Of a stretch of 64,000 nucleotides of DNA, positions 11,761 to 22,300 are shown piece by piece; within the stretch, counting starts at the first letter, position 1, and each line of letters begins with the position of its first letter. Position numbers and translations under genes: made by a program. Location of the stretch: NCBI GenBank assembly GCA_029204225.1, contig CM055100.1:49957083-50021082 (forward strand), in the 5' to 3' direction. This DNA comes from Diphasiastrum complanatum. Lineage: Eukaryota; Streptophyta; Lycopodiopsida; Lycopodiales; Lycopodiaceae. The notes beneath the pieces were generated by a model. It was not told the DNA's origin, ran no database searches, and was given only the letters and a program-made list of their open reading frames with translations.

Positions 11761-12115
11761 TTGACATCTCATATGAAAGATTTGCCACATGTATTTCTAC
11801 TTTTGATATTTCATCGGTATATGGGCATGAGAAGAATTGCCAAAAATTGGCAAGTTTAGCTTGATTAAAAACCAAAAATATACATAAATGGGTTCCACAC
11901 GTGTGAGGCCATGGAGGCATGTGGAAAACCTATCCCTATTATAGGTTAGACCAAGTGTAACGAGTTGGTCAAGTCAATTTGGTAGTGATTCTTAATTTAT
12001 AAGATTTACATCTTAGATTTAAGGTGAAAATTGACCAGCTAGTCACTTGGCATGACTCTAGGAATTAGGTTAGAATTGCAAATTAGGGCAAGAAAGCCAA
12101 GTTAGCTTCTTTATT
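11760..12115 (+). mobile_element. truncated copia LTR scrap related to LTRs of element B
   Basis: Sequence such as TTTGGTAGTGATTCTTA, GCATGACTCTAGGAATTAGG and AAATTAGGGCAAGAAAG parallels, in the same order, the LTR of copia B (TTTGGTAGTGATTCCTA, GCATGACTCTTGGATCTAGG, ACATTAGGGCAAGAAAG). It stops at the minus-strand gag fragment that begins near 12115. It is a diverged partial LTR in plus orientation. Confidence 0.6.
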
Positions 12116-12117
12116 GT

Positions 12118-12300
12118 ATGCACTTTTGGATCTCCTGGAGCTCTTGATGCTCCTCCTCAAGTCCTAGCACAATCTTCATCACATTTTGGAGTACCAAAAT
12201 GGATTCCATTCTAGCTTTCCAATTAGAATAGTTGGAGCTCACTAGATTTCAATAGAAAGAAACTCATAGATGCTATGTAATAGTGAAGACTCCTTGTGAT
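12118..12300 (-). pseudogene. gag N-terminal fragment of copia G
   Basis: On the minus strand the peptide SSNYSNWKARMESILVLQNV, followed by MKIVLGLEEEHQELQEIQK, matches position by position the gag starts of copia D and F in this window (SNYSIWK(V/L)RMES(V/I)LILQDV). A stop codon follows where the copia D sequence continues, and there is no further gag sequence. Confidence 0.8.
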
Positions 12301-13017
12301 TTAGACATTAAAATGTTGCTTCTCTCACTATAGGATCTTTGAAAGGTGTACTACCAACTCCTATGGAAGGTCTTGCAACAAAATGTGAGATGGATCTTGC
12401 TAGCTTTATCAATCTCTCTCAAACTAGATCAACCTCTCCTCAATTGATGGAGTATAGGCAAAGTTTGGATCAAACTACCTTTGGCATGTGCGCAACTCTC
12501 CGAGAATTCACAAATCACTCAAATACAAGCCAATTGTACGAAAGATAATGACTAACTTCAAAAAGTTGATTAGATCTCAAATAGATGACATTGGCAACCC
12601 TCTTCTTGAATTTTGTGGTCAAGCTAGCAAGATATGATTAAACCAAGTGTGTCCACACAGGTTTAGGTGCCCTACCTAACCCTCTTTAAAAGCTTATAAC
12701 TTTTGATTATTTCTACCAAATAGATTGAAACAAATTGTTACAAAAACTAGACAAAACAGCTTTCAAACAAGCTATTTAGCACCAAATTTGGATCTAACTT
12801 GGAAGAGAACTTTTCAAATGAATTTGGCTATATTTCACACGTGTCTGAGCATTGAATTCCTTACATTACCTGAAATGATTCAATCATTATAATAATGAAC
12901 TCTCTTGATCCAAATTTCTTTTGAGATAGCATGGGAGATGCAATCAACACTCTCTAGATCTTGATTTTCATGAAAATTTTAAAACTATGGATGATAGATA
13001 CATTAAAAGCTTAGGTA

Positions 13018-13030
13018 GGTTCTGATACCA
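13018..13030 (-). promoter_or_regulatory. primer-binding site of copia G
   Basis: The minus strand reads TGGTATCAGAACC, directly abutting the end of the LTR at 13031. It is the same variant of the initiator-tRNA site as in copia D. Confidence 0.85.
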
Positions 13031-13846
13031 TGTGAAAATTCACACGTGGGAATGTTCTAATGTGTGAAATTAATCTCCTAAGCTTGGCTCATGCATTATA
13101 GATCACCTATTTTGATTGAAATTCAAGATCAATGACAAGATCCAAGACAAAAAGGCCATTTTACATGCATTCATTTATTATCAAAAGGTGTTTCACGCAT
13201 GTGGAATATTTCATGAAATAAACTAAGTCCCAACAAGCTCCTCTCCTCGGGTAGAGAGAGAATATCACTTCTGGGCTCATTTAGAGAGAGAAGTCAATAC
13301 AAGCAAAATTGGCAAATCTCTAAATTGACTTAAAAAACTCATAGATCTCTCATACATTGATGAAGGAAATGAAAGGACATATAAAAGCTCGTGGAGATCC
13401 AAGCTTAATTTCTATTGGTTCCTTTAAACAAGCCTCCCTAATCCTATTGGATGTGATGCACATCCCTCACTTTTTGATTGGACCCTTTCAATAGATCCCT
13501 CTTATAATTGGACCCTTTGACTTTTGTCACCACATAGGGTGCATCACTCATCAAACCTAAACTTGACATGTGTAATCAACCTAACTAGCTCGAGTTACAT
13601 CACAATTGAATTTTGGACCTAATCATGACAAAACATGTGTACTTGACCATTTGACCTCTAAAGCCAAAAGTGGCCCTATCACGTAGTGACACCAAGATGC
13701 TTGACTAGCAATCTTTATGATACTCCTAAAGTCATCATTATAAACTATTTTTAACTATTGTACACGTGGAAACATGCTCCACACATGTGAAATGTATTCA
13801 CAAACATAAATCATAAAACCAAGATAGATTTTTGACTATTTTCGCA
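13031..13846 (-). repeat. LTR of copia G (5' LTR, minus orientation)
   Basis: On the plus strand the LTR begins TGTGAAAATTCACACGTGGG next to the primer-binding site and ends near ..TATTTTCGCA at 13846. It shares many blocks with the LTR at 39084-39892, including the paired CACGTGG..CACATGTG motifs near its far end and the CTCCTCTCCTCGGGTAGAGA block. About 816 bp. Confidence 0.75.
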
Positions 13847-13929
13847 AGTGTTTCGAGTCATCTCAACACTTTCAAAAATCTTGTGGAGCATTTGATGCTT
13901 ATGAAAATTGGATTATGACAAAAAAAAAT

Positions 13930-14864
13930 TTTACCCAACAACATCTCACTCTATCAAAAGTAATTTTGATGCTATTACAAGGGGAGATCAAAAGAACTGC
14001 ATCCTCCTTGGGCTCAGGTTCGGATTCTCAAGCTCTGTATTCAAAAAAAAATTAGAACTTTAGATCAAACAAATTTACAAAGTTAGATTATCTTGACAGG
14101 AAGAGCAACATGCAACTTGGACCAAGATTTGGATCGAATTCAGGATCAAAATTAAGATCTTTATCATTTCAGCCATTGCAGAAACTATTTTGCAAATACA
14201 GCAAGAAGATTGGCCATGATATCAAGGATTGCAGAACTTTGAAATACAACAATGAAAAGAAGAAGCAGTTCCAACAACAAGCAAACTCTGCAACAACCAG
14301 TCTCTCGATCTAGCAGTAAGAAATGAAGCAACCTTCATGACCAAGATCGGAGAACAGCAGGATATTGATTCCTGGTAGATGAACTCGGGAGCAACACAAC
14401 ACATGACTCACTATCGGGACTAGTTCTAAATCATTTACCCATTTTAAAGTTATGCAACTTGGAGACAAGTTATCTCACGTAGCAAAAAGGAAGAGTTGGA
14501 CACTCATTGAAAGTGCCAAGAGCATGCTGGCCCATGCCTCTCTTCTAAAGAAATTTTGAGCAGAAGCTGTTACTACAACTGTCTATCCACAGAATTGATT
14601 CATTACAAAAGCCTTGAACGACCAAACACCTTATGAGGTATGGACATGATTGAAACCATCACTCAAACATATTCGAGTGTTTGGATGCATAGCTTATGTT
14701 CAGATCCCTTTTGATCTAAGAAAGAAACTGGACGACACAAGCAGAAATCGATTTTCATTGGCTATTCTCCAGATCACAAGGCAAACAAGTTCTACAATCT
14801 GGACACCCAAAAGACATACACTAGTAGAGATGTCATTTTTGTGGAAGATTAATTTTTCGAGCAC
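13930..14864 (+). pseudogene. old copia remnant H, left half (gag zinc knuckle, protease, integrase scraps)
   Basis: A decayed copia polyprotein of the element A type. Visible in order are a zinc knuckle with one lost cysteine (CKYSKKIGHDIKDC, about 14187-14228), a protease signature NSGATQHMTHY near 14380-14412, a deletion of the integrase core, then the conserved block VFGCIAYVQIPFDLRKKLDD (about 14680-14740) and FIGYSPDHKANKFYNLDTQ..YTSRDVIF in another frame. Many stops and frameshifts are present. Copia B is inserted at 14864/14865, and the remnant appears to continue after 20853. Confidence 0.75.
14860..14864. repeat. target-site duplication (left) of copia B
   Basis: AGCAC directly precedes the 5' LTR and is repeated directly after the 3' LTR at 20854-20858. 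A 5-bp duplication is the expected size for copia integration. Confidence 0.9.
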
Positions 14865-15555
14865 TGTGAAAAATTGCCTACATTGGCAAATCTAGCCATG
14901 TAGAATATTGTACATTTTGTCAATATTGTTTGTTGGTTACTTCAATGGCCAAAGTGCCACTTGTACATACACACCTAAAGTAGGTTACCACGAGTCAAGA
15001 GGAGTGGTTGTGTCTATTTGGTAGTGATTCCTACTTTGTAGGATCTAGACCATGATTTATGATGAGATTTGTACCTACCATGCACCTACCAAGCATGACT
15101 CTTGGATCTAGGCTAGGGTTTTCACATTAGGGCAAGAAAGTGGAGTCTACTTCCTTATTACATGCTGGATTTTCACCTAACTTTGCAAAGGAAGTGTGTT
15201 TTACTATGTATTCTCATTCTCCATAGTGAGAAGATAGAAACTTTTTGGAGCCTCAAGGAGAAACTCAAGTTTCCTCTCATTGTATGGTGATTACTCTATT
15301 TTTCCAATGAAACCCAGCTTTGGCACTTTGTAAACACTGTCTACAGGCCGTACTACAGCCTTATTTCCACACGTGTGGAGTTGGATTATACTAATTGATC
15401 AATGTTTTGATTGTCTCTACTTGTTTCCTATCAAGCTGCTAAACTAGATCTTGTTTTCTGATGACTAGTTTCTGATAGATTGTTTAACAAGCATACAATC
15501 ACCTTGTGGATCATTCAAAGATCCATTTATGGTCCTTAGTACTGTACTTTTCACA
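14865..15555 (+). repeat. 5' LTR of copia B
   Basis: 691 bp, starting TGTGAAAAATTGCC and ending ..ACTTTTCACA, so TG..CA termini. It contains the 12-bp palindrome CCACACGTGTGG near 15367-15378. It abuts the primer-binding site with no spacer. Confidence 0.95.
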
Positions 15556-15568
15556 TGGTATCAGAGCC
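15556..15568 (+). promoter_or_regulatory. primer-binding site of copia B (tRNA-iMet)
   Basis: TGGTATCAGAGCC immediately follows the CA end of the 5' LTR. It complements plant initiator tRNA-Met. Confidence 0.95.
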
Positions 15569-16190
15569 AAGTACAAGGCCATTGATCTGTGTTTGAATCT
15601 AATCCAGTTTTAGTAGGTTTTGGTGCAAAAAGCTAGTATTGGAAGGGCGAGCTGGTATCCAGGTTTTGGTGAGGGGATTTGATCCCAAACTTTTTCAGGA
15701 TCAAAATCCGTACTGTTCACACGTGTGGGCATCTCTGAACCAGCATTTAATAACCCATATTCATTGGATCATAGAAAATTCATCTGGTGTCAGTTTGATG
15801 TAATTTTTGGTGTAAATCCTAGGATAAGCTACCAAGATCACTTGCCATTGATTAGTTTTGAATTTGTTTCACAAAAACTAATTAATCTAGGCTGATTTCA
15901 GACCTTCTTAAAGTGGAAACCAGGTCTTGAAAGTACATCAAAGTGAATGAGAGAGAGAGAGAGAGTCAGTTTTTGTCCAAGAATAGCCAAGATTGGCAAG
16001 ATTTGCTTGAGTGTAGTTTTCATCTCATCTTATCTTCATTCCAGCTTGTGAGGGAGTGATAGAACTGTGATTACAAATCCATTTGTTGGATTAGAAGTCA
16101 ACATTTGAGGGAAACACTGCAAGTTAGAAACCTTTGTGAGTTTCAGGTACAAACAAATCTATATCTTGTGTGTAGAATCTTGCTAGTAAG
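15569..16190 (+). promoter_or_regulatory. untranslated leader of copia B
   Basis: Non-coding leader between primer-binding site and gag. It includes a palindromic CACACGTGTG at 15718-15727, 150 bases downstream of the primer-binding site; related motifs sit at similar places in the leaders of elements D, G and I. A short (GA)n run lies at about 15951-15965. Confidence 0.7.
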
Positions 16191-19100
16191 ATGGGATCAG
16201 TGGGAGCCTACCTTCTAGAAGCTAGTGAGAGGCTAAATTCTACCAATTATGCTATTTGGAAAGTGAGGATGGAGTCACTAATGGTGATCCAGGATCTTTA
16301 TGAGTTTCTAATAGATGATGAAGATGAACCTCTAAGTGCACAGGAATCAATGAGATACAAGAAGAGGTCCGGGCTTGCACTTCACTGTATTAAGATGAAT
16401 GTAAGCAATGATCTTTTAAGGGAAGTATCATCATGTAAGAGTGCTAAAGAGGCTTGGGAATCTTTAAAGTCTATCTATGAGTCTAGTAACACTTCGAGGG
16501 TTCTCATGCTTAGGAATCAGATTCTACAAAGCATGAAGAGGAGTGATGAGAGTGCACAAGATTATGTGCTAAGAATCAAGTCTCTTAATAGGGAGTTAGC
16601 TTCCATTGGAGAGAAGATTCAAGATAGTGAGCTTGTTCAAATTGTCCTAAATGGTCTAGGGAGTGGCTTTACGAATTTGGTCCAAAGCTTTGCAATCCAA
16701 GACACTTTGCCTACTATAGAAAAGCTACACAGTGTATTAGTAGCTGAAGAGTGTAGGATGTTGCATACCAATGCAAGAATGAATGCTATTTCTCTGCAGG
16801 ATGGTGATGAGAAAGCTAATTTCTCATTCAAAAGCAAGAAGAAGACCAATGGCAAGAAGAAGCACTTCAAGGAGACCAAGGAGGAGGATGAGGCTTCAAG
16901 CTCAAAGGGCAAGATCAAAGACAAGTCCAAGTACAAATGTTTTTTCTGTGAAAAGAAAGGACATTTTGTATCAGAATGTCTCAAGAAGAAGAAGGCACAA
17001 GAGAGCAAACAAAGCAACATTGCACATCAGGAGGAAGAGGAGGATGAAGAGTTATCCTTGATGGTTTCCAACAAACCACCATCATCCAAAAGCAACACCA
17101 ATGATTCTTGGTGGATTGATAGTGGGGCAAGTTCCCACATGACATATCAAAAGGACATATTCTCCACCTTACTTTCTTACAATGACTTACATAGATCAAT
17201 CTATACTGCAAGTAGTCAAGAATGTAATATAAGTGGAATAGGAACAATTCCCTTGTATGTGGGATCATCCAAAAGGATGAATCTAGATAATGTTCTTTAT
17301 GTTCCTAAGTTAACCAAGAATTTGCTTAGTGTTGGCCAATTAATGGATAATGGCCTAGATGTACAATTTAAGCATGGAGTTTGTTCCATCCTTAGAAATG
17401 ATGAATGTATAGCCAAAGGCTTTAAGCAAGGTAGATTGTTTAAGCTTGATGCTAATATTGCAGTGGAGAGTGTTAACTTGGCAAAGGTGGAGCTATCAAA
17501 GGTGGAACTGTGGCACAAAAGGTTGGGCCACCCCAACTACAAAGCCATGGAATCTATGGCTACAAAGGAGTTGGACTCCCCAAGCATTTGTCAAAGTGTG
17601 GGAAGAGATGTGAAGCATGCAGCCTCTCAAAGGCTCACAAACTACCCTTCTCAAGATCTACATCAAGGTCAAACTCTCCTCTTGAACTCATCCATTCGGA
17701 TGTTCATAGTTTTTCACATGAATCTAATGGTGGTGCCAAGTACTATGTAATCTTCATTGATGACTATTCTAGATTTTGTTGGATGTACCTCTTGTCTAGC
17801 AAATCAATGGTGTTTGATTCTTTTGTAAAGTTCAAGACTTTGGTAGAAAATCAACTTAGTACCAAGATTAAGGTATTAAGGAGTGATAATGGAGGTGAAT
17901 ATATCTCCAATAAGTTGATTGACTTTTGTAGTTCTAGTGGCATAAAGAGGGAGTTGTCATGTCCATACACCCCTCAACAAAATGGAATGAGTGAGAGAAG
18001 AAATAGATCTCTTTGTGAGTGTGCTAAGGCCTTAAGGCTAGATGCTTCTCTATCCAAACCATTTTGGGATGAAGCAATAACTTGTGCTAACTATTTGTGC
18101 AATAGATTGCCAAACCAAGCCATTGGAGGAATCACACCATTTGAAGCTCTATTTGGAGAGAAGCCCAATCTCAAAGATCTCAAAGTTTTTGGATCCACTT
18201 GCTATGTACACCAATCCTTGGATAAGAGAAGGAAGGATGATGCAACATCCATCAAAGACATCTTTGAAGAATATGGTGAGAATAGCAAAGGTTATAGAGT
18301 CTTCAATCCCATCACTAGCAAGGTGATAGTGAGTAGGGATGTTATTTTTTATGAAGGACATGCTTGTGATTTGGATGATAATGCTACTAATCATCTTGAT
18401 GCCAAGGATCATGCTAGGATGAAGGAGGAGCTTCCAAGTGAAGAAGAACTTGAAGATCCACTCCAAGAACTCCAAGAACTCCAAGAAGATCTACAAGGGC
18501 AAGATCCGAGCCATTGAGGCTCACCTATGATGGTCAAGGTGATCAAAGGGAAGGCTCATCATCTTTCACATCTTACACCTTTCTTACTTCAATGTTAGAT
18601 GAGCCAACATGCTATGAAGATGCTTGTAAGTCTAAAAGTTGGATGGATGCTATGCAAGTAGAGTATGATGCTCTTATTGAGAATCATACTTGGGATCTTG
18701 TGGATCTTCCTCAAGGGAAGGAACCTCTTGATTGCAAGTGGGGTGTTTAGATTGAAGTATAATCAAGATGGATCAATAAGCAAGCATAAAGCTAGGCTTG
18801 TTGCCAAAGGTTTTTTACAAACCAAAGGCATTGACTATGATGAGACTTTTGCTTTTGTGGCTAAGCTTGTTACTATCAGGTTGATCATTAGTCTTGCTAC
18901 AACCTTCAATTGGGAGCTATTCCAACTTGACTTCACAAATGCATTCCTCAATGGTTATTTGGAGGAAGAGATCTACATGAGGCAACCCGAGGGCTTCATC
19001 AAGACAAAGCATGAAGGAAAGGTGTGTTTTTTTGAAGAAGAGCCTTTATGGGCTCAAGCAAGCACCTAGAGCATGGTACTCTAGGCTAAACTTTTTTCTC

Positions 19101-20201
19101 ATTTCAATCAATTTTGTAATGAGTGCCTATGATCCATCATTGTATATAAGTTTTCATGATGACATGATCATTATTCTTGTTTTGTATGTAGATGACATTA
19201 TCTTGAGTGGTAATGATCTAGATGGAATTAGAGATGTAAAAATTGCTTTAGCAAAAGAGTTTAAGATGGTAGATCTCGGCCTATTGAGCTTCATTCTTGG
19301 AATAGAGGTTATTAGAGGATGTGATTTTAGCTTCATTTGTCAATCTAAATATGCTACATCCATCCTAGATAGATTTGGAATGAAGAATTGTAAAGGCATT
19401 GAGACACCAATCGAGCAACATGTAAAAGCATCTATTGGTTGTGATGAAGCATCCTTTGAGGACATCACATTATATAGAATGATTATTGGCTCCTTGATCT
19501 ATTTAGCTATAACTAGACCTGATCTTAGTTATAGTGTTGGAAAGTTAAGCCAATTCATGCAAAGTCCTCTAGTTTCACATTGGAAGATGGCCAAAAGAGT
19601 TCTTAGATACATTTCATTCACTAAGAATTTTGGTATTTTGTATAGAGGAACTAATCTTGGCTTAAGAGCCTATAGTGACTCGGATTTTGCAGGTGACAAA
19701 GTGGATAGAAGATCAACAAGTGCCTTTGCCACCTTTCTATGTGATGGAGTAGTATCATGGCTTTCCAAAAAGCAAGATACCATCTCCCTATCTTCCACAG
19801 AATCCGAATACAAGGCCTTGACATCAACATGCAAGGAGGTCTTGTGGCTCAAAAGGCTATTGGTGGAGCTTCATGTCATGGAGGAGGAGATCCCTATCAT
19901 CTATTGTGACAACCAATCAGCCCAATCACTTGCAACTAATCCTACATTCCATGCAAGGAGCAAACACATCGAAATTGCTCATCATTTAGTGAGGGAAAAA
20001 GTGCAAGCTAAAGAGATCAAGCTCCAACACGTGCCATCATCAAGTTGCTTGGCTGATTTGTTTACTAAACCTTTACCTAAAGATTCATTTGTCAAGCTTA
20101 GATCTTCAATTGGAGTTATTGATAAAAGCATTGTGATCTCCAAGGCTAGATTTGAGGAGGAGTGTGAAAAATTGCCTACATTGGCAAATCTAGCCATGTA
20201 G
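16191..20201 (+). pseudogene. copia B gag-pol polyprotein, complete domains, four frameshifts
   Basis: About 1,336 codons, normal for copia. Gag starts at ATG 16191 (MGSVGAYLLEASERLN). The CCHC knuckle CFFCEKKGHFVSEC is at about residue 250. The protease has WWIDSGASSHMT (catalytic Asp about residue 310). The pre-integrase LWHKRLGHPN and zinc-binding CEACSLSKAHK follow, then the integrase core with FIDDYSRF, LRSDNGGEY and the TPQQNGMSERRN block. Reverse transcriptase has LYGLKQAPRAWYSRL and LYVDDIILS. RNase H has YSDSDFAGD, SSTESEYKAL and CDNQSAQ. Frame changes occur at about 17566 (AAAGGAG), in a triple CTCCAAGAA repeat at 18456-18485, in GGGG at 18740-18743, and in a seven-T run at 19027-19033. 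Two are deletions and two insertions. The stop at 20199-20201 lies 39 bases inside the 3' LTR. Confidence 0.95.
20153..20162 (+). promoter_or_regulatory. polypurine tract of copia B
   Basis: GAGGAGGAG directly precedes the TG of the 3' LTR. It primes plus-strand synthesis in this class of element. The same GAGGAG(GAG) sequence precedes the 3' LTRs of copia C, D and F. Confidence 0.85.
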
Positions 20202-20853
20202 AATATTGTACATTTTGTCAATATTGTTTGTTGGTTACTTCAATGGCCAAAGTGCCACTTGTACATACACACCTAAAGTAGGTTACCACGAGTCAAGAGG
20301 AGTGGTTGTGTCTATTTGGTAGTGATTCCTACTTTGTAGGATCTAGACCATGATTTATGATGAGATTTGTACCTACCATGCACCTACCAAGCATGACTCT
20401 TGGATCTAGGCTAGGGTTTTCACATTAGGGCAAGAAAGTGGAGTCTACTTCCTTATTACATGCTGGATTTTCACCTAACTTTGCAAAGGAAGTGTGTTTT
20501 ACTATGTATTCCCATTCTCCATAGTGAGAAGATGGAAACTTTTTGGAGCCTCAAGGAGAAACTCGAGTTTCCTCTCATTGTATGGTGATTACTCTATTTT
20601 TTCAATGAAACCCAGCTTTGGCACTTTGTAAACACTGTCTACAGGTCGTACTACAGCCTTATTTCCACACGTGTGGAGTTGGATTATACTAATTGATCAA
20701 TGTTTTGATTGTCTCTACTTGTTTCCTATCAAGCTGCTAAACTAGATCTTGTTTTCTGATGACTAGTTTCTGATAGATTGTTTAACAAGCATACAATCAC
20801 CTTGTGGATCATTCAAAGATCCATTTATGGTCCTTAGTACTGTACTTTTCACA
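20163..20853 (+). repeat. 3' LTR of copia B
   Basis: 691 bp, same length as the 5' LTR. The five differences seen are all transitions (for example CATTCTCATT against CATTCCCATT, and CAGGCCGT against CAGGTCGT). Confidence 0.95.
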
Positions 20854-21044
20854 AGCACAAGGGGAAAGCTTGAGAAATTTTCGATCCAAGTATTGAAATT
20901 TTTTTTGATCCAAGTATCAAAAATAGCTCAAAGATCGAAAAACAGAAAATCGACGCTGACTCAGAAAATGAGTCAGAACCTTAACGAATCCAATCACATA
21001 AGAGAATCGAAGTTTAGCCCAGAAGATCGAATCGATCCAGACAA
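20854..21044 (+). pseudogene. old copia remnant H, right part (linker region)
   Basis: After the second AGCAC (20854-20858) an open, charged, low-complexity stretch continues (HKGKLEKFSIQVLKF, then SKNRKSTLTQKMSQNLNESN and SPEDRIDPDNLHPDL). In copia polyproteins the integrase VSRDVIF motif is followed by exactly such a variable linker. Joining across the insertion is an inference, supported by the duplicated target site. The gypsy LTR begins at about 21045. Confidence 0.55.
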
Positions 21045-21994
21045 TCTCCACCCCGATTTAATTTTAATCACAAAGGTAGATAATAAATGGCCTCAAGTAT
21101 TCATCACCCAACCATATTTAGGTAGCACATGCAATCCTGCAACTTGGCTAATCTAGCACCCCTTTGCTAACCAATAACTAATCACAAGCATACCACCACA
21201 AACCATAGCATACTCAAGATCCAAATCCTACTTATGTCCCATATCATAAACAAGATCCAAACTCTAAGCATACTACACACAAGAAAACACTCTGTACACT
21301 AGTAGCCACACTAGAGCATAAGCATAGCAAACAAAAAAGATTTTTTCCTCTCCCTATGGGCACCCTCCTCTCCTCATATAGATGACAAATGGCATCCTCC
21401 AATACACTATGGAGTTTCATGCACAACCAATGAAAAAGAGAGAGGCCTAGGGGAGTTAAAGAACTTTCATAGGCTTATGGAAGGTCAAGAGACTTCTTCC
21501 ATGATCTATGACTCCTTGAATGCCTTTCTTGTGGGAGTTGAGAATTCAATGGACACCTTGGAAGTGCGCCCTCCTACTAGGTCCCATTGCCTAAGTTGTG
21601 CTTGTATACTTTGGTCCAAAACCAATAAAGTGATATGGTTCACGGTTAAGGCCCAAGGTTTAGAAAAATAGTCAAAACACCTATGGTAATGACTCTCTAA
21701 CACCTCACTAGGTTCCATATCTCCGACCAAGGCAAAGACACCTACCTGTCCTTATCCAAGGACACCAGTACCTTAATCTAAAGACATTCTTAATTCTAAG
21801 GGTACCCCTTATCCAAGGGTAACTTGATTCCATACCTTCGACCAAGGTATAGTCACTTGTCTGTCCTTATCCAAAGGCAACTATCCTTAATCCTAAGGGT
21901 ATGCCTTATCCAAGGATAACTTGCCATTTAACCCCAACACTAAATCGACATATAGGGGTCATTGAAGTACTGCTAGTTACATAGGTATGTAACA
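21045..21994 (-). repeat. gypsy chromovirus LTR (3' LTR, minus orientation)
   Basis: On the minus strand it begins TGTTACATACCTATGTAAC at 21994, directly after a purine tract (TTTAGGGGAAATGAA). It is homologous over about 900 bases, in the same orientation, to 44067-44985, which is a solo LTR of the same family. Its far end near 21045 is diverged and only approximate. The repeated phrase TCC..ACC(AA)GG TATAG and CCTTATCCAAGG makes its interior internally repetitive (about 21720-21930). Confidence 0.8.
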
Positions 21995-22300
21995 TTCATT
22001 TCCCCTAAACTGAAATTTTTTCCTTGTAGGAAAAAATTTGAAAAATTCTTTTGGAGATTAGTCTCCTTTTCCCAAGTATCATCTTCTTCTAATTTGCCCT
22101 TCCACCTGACTAAAAATTCCCAAAGCATTCTATTCCTTAGAGTTTTCTGCAGGCTATTAACAATCGCCTCGGGTTCAGGTGGTCTACTCGCGGACTCATC
22201 ACGAAGAAGCTCCATTAGATCTTCCACAGGGACCAGGGTTTTCCCAACTCCCAACGAGGTTTCAACTTACTAACGTGAACTAGAATCGAAGGCTAGCATC
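21973..22300 (-). pseudogene. Ty3/gypsy integrase C-terminus with chromodomain
   Basis: The minus strand encodes LVPVEDLMELL, then a chromodomain WEFLVRWKGKLEEDDTWEKE and a short basic tail, ending TYLCN stop inside the adjoining LTR. The chromodomain at the end of integrase directs insertion to marked chromatin and defines gypsy chromoviruses. Upstream in a shifted frame VHVSKLKP, the usual block before it, is visible, showing a one-base frameshift near 22255-22270. Everything further upstream (gag to integrase core) is absent. Confidence 0.85.

Larger units (their letters stand above)
12115..13846 (-). mobile_element. 5' end of minus-strand copia element G (LTR, leader, gag start)
   Basis: Reading the minus strand: an LTR (13846 down to 13031), a primer-binding site, a ~700-base leader and the first part of gag, after which the element is cut off at about 12115 against an unrelated LTR scrap. 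The leader is clearly related to those of copia D (about 49370-50030) and copia I (38390-39070). Shared wording includes CCCTACCTAACCCTCTT..AAAGCTTATAACTT. Everything downstream of the first ~60 gag codons is missing. Confidence 0.75.
14865..20853 (+). mobile_element. nearly complete young Ty1/copia retrotransposon B
   Basis: A 5,989-bp element with two 691-bp LTRs, primer-binding site, polypurine tract, full gag-pol domain order and a perfect 5-bp target duplication (AGCAC). It is inserted in the integrase-RT linker region of the older copia remnant H. By eye the LTRs differ at five positions, all transitions, so the insertion is recent relative to the other elements here. The coding region is complete in content but broken by four single-base-type frameshifts, and their net effect restores the starting frame. 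Confidence 0.95.

Noticed and set aside
16637-17020. 127-codon minus-strand frame within copia B
   Set aside because: Antisense shadow of gag; the plus strand has clear gag motifs including the zinc knuckle.
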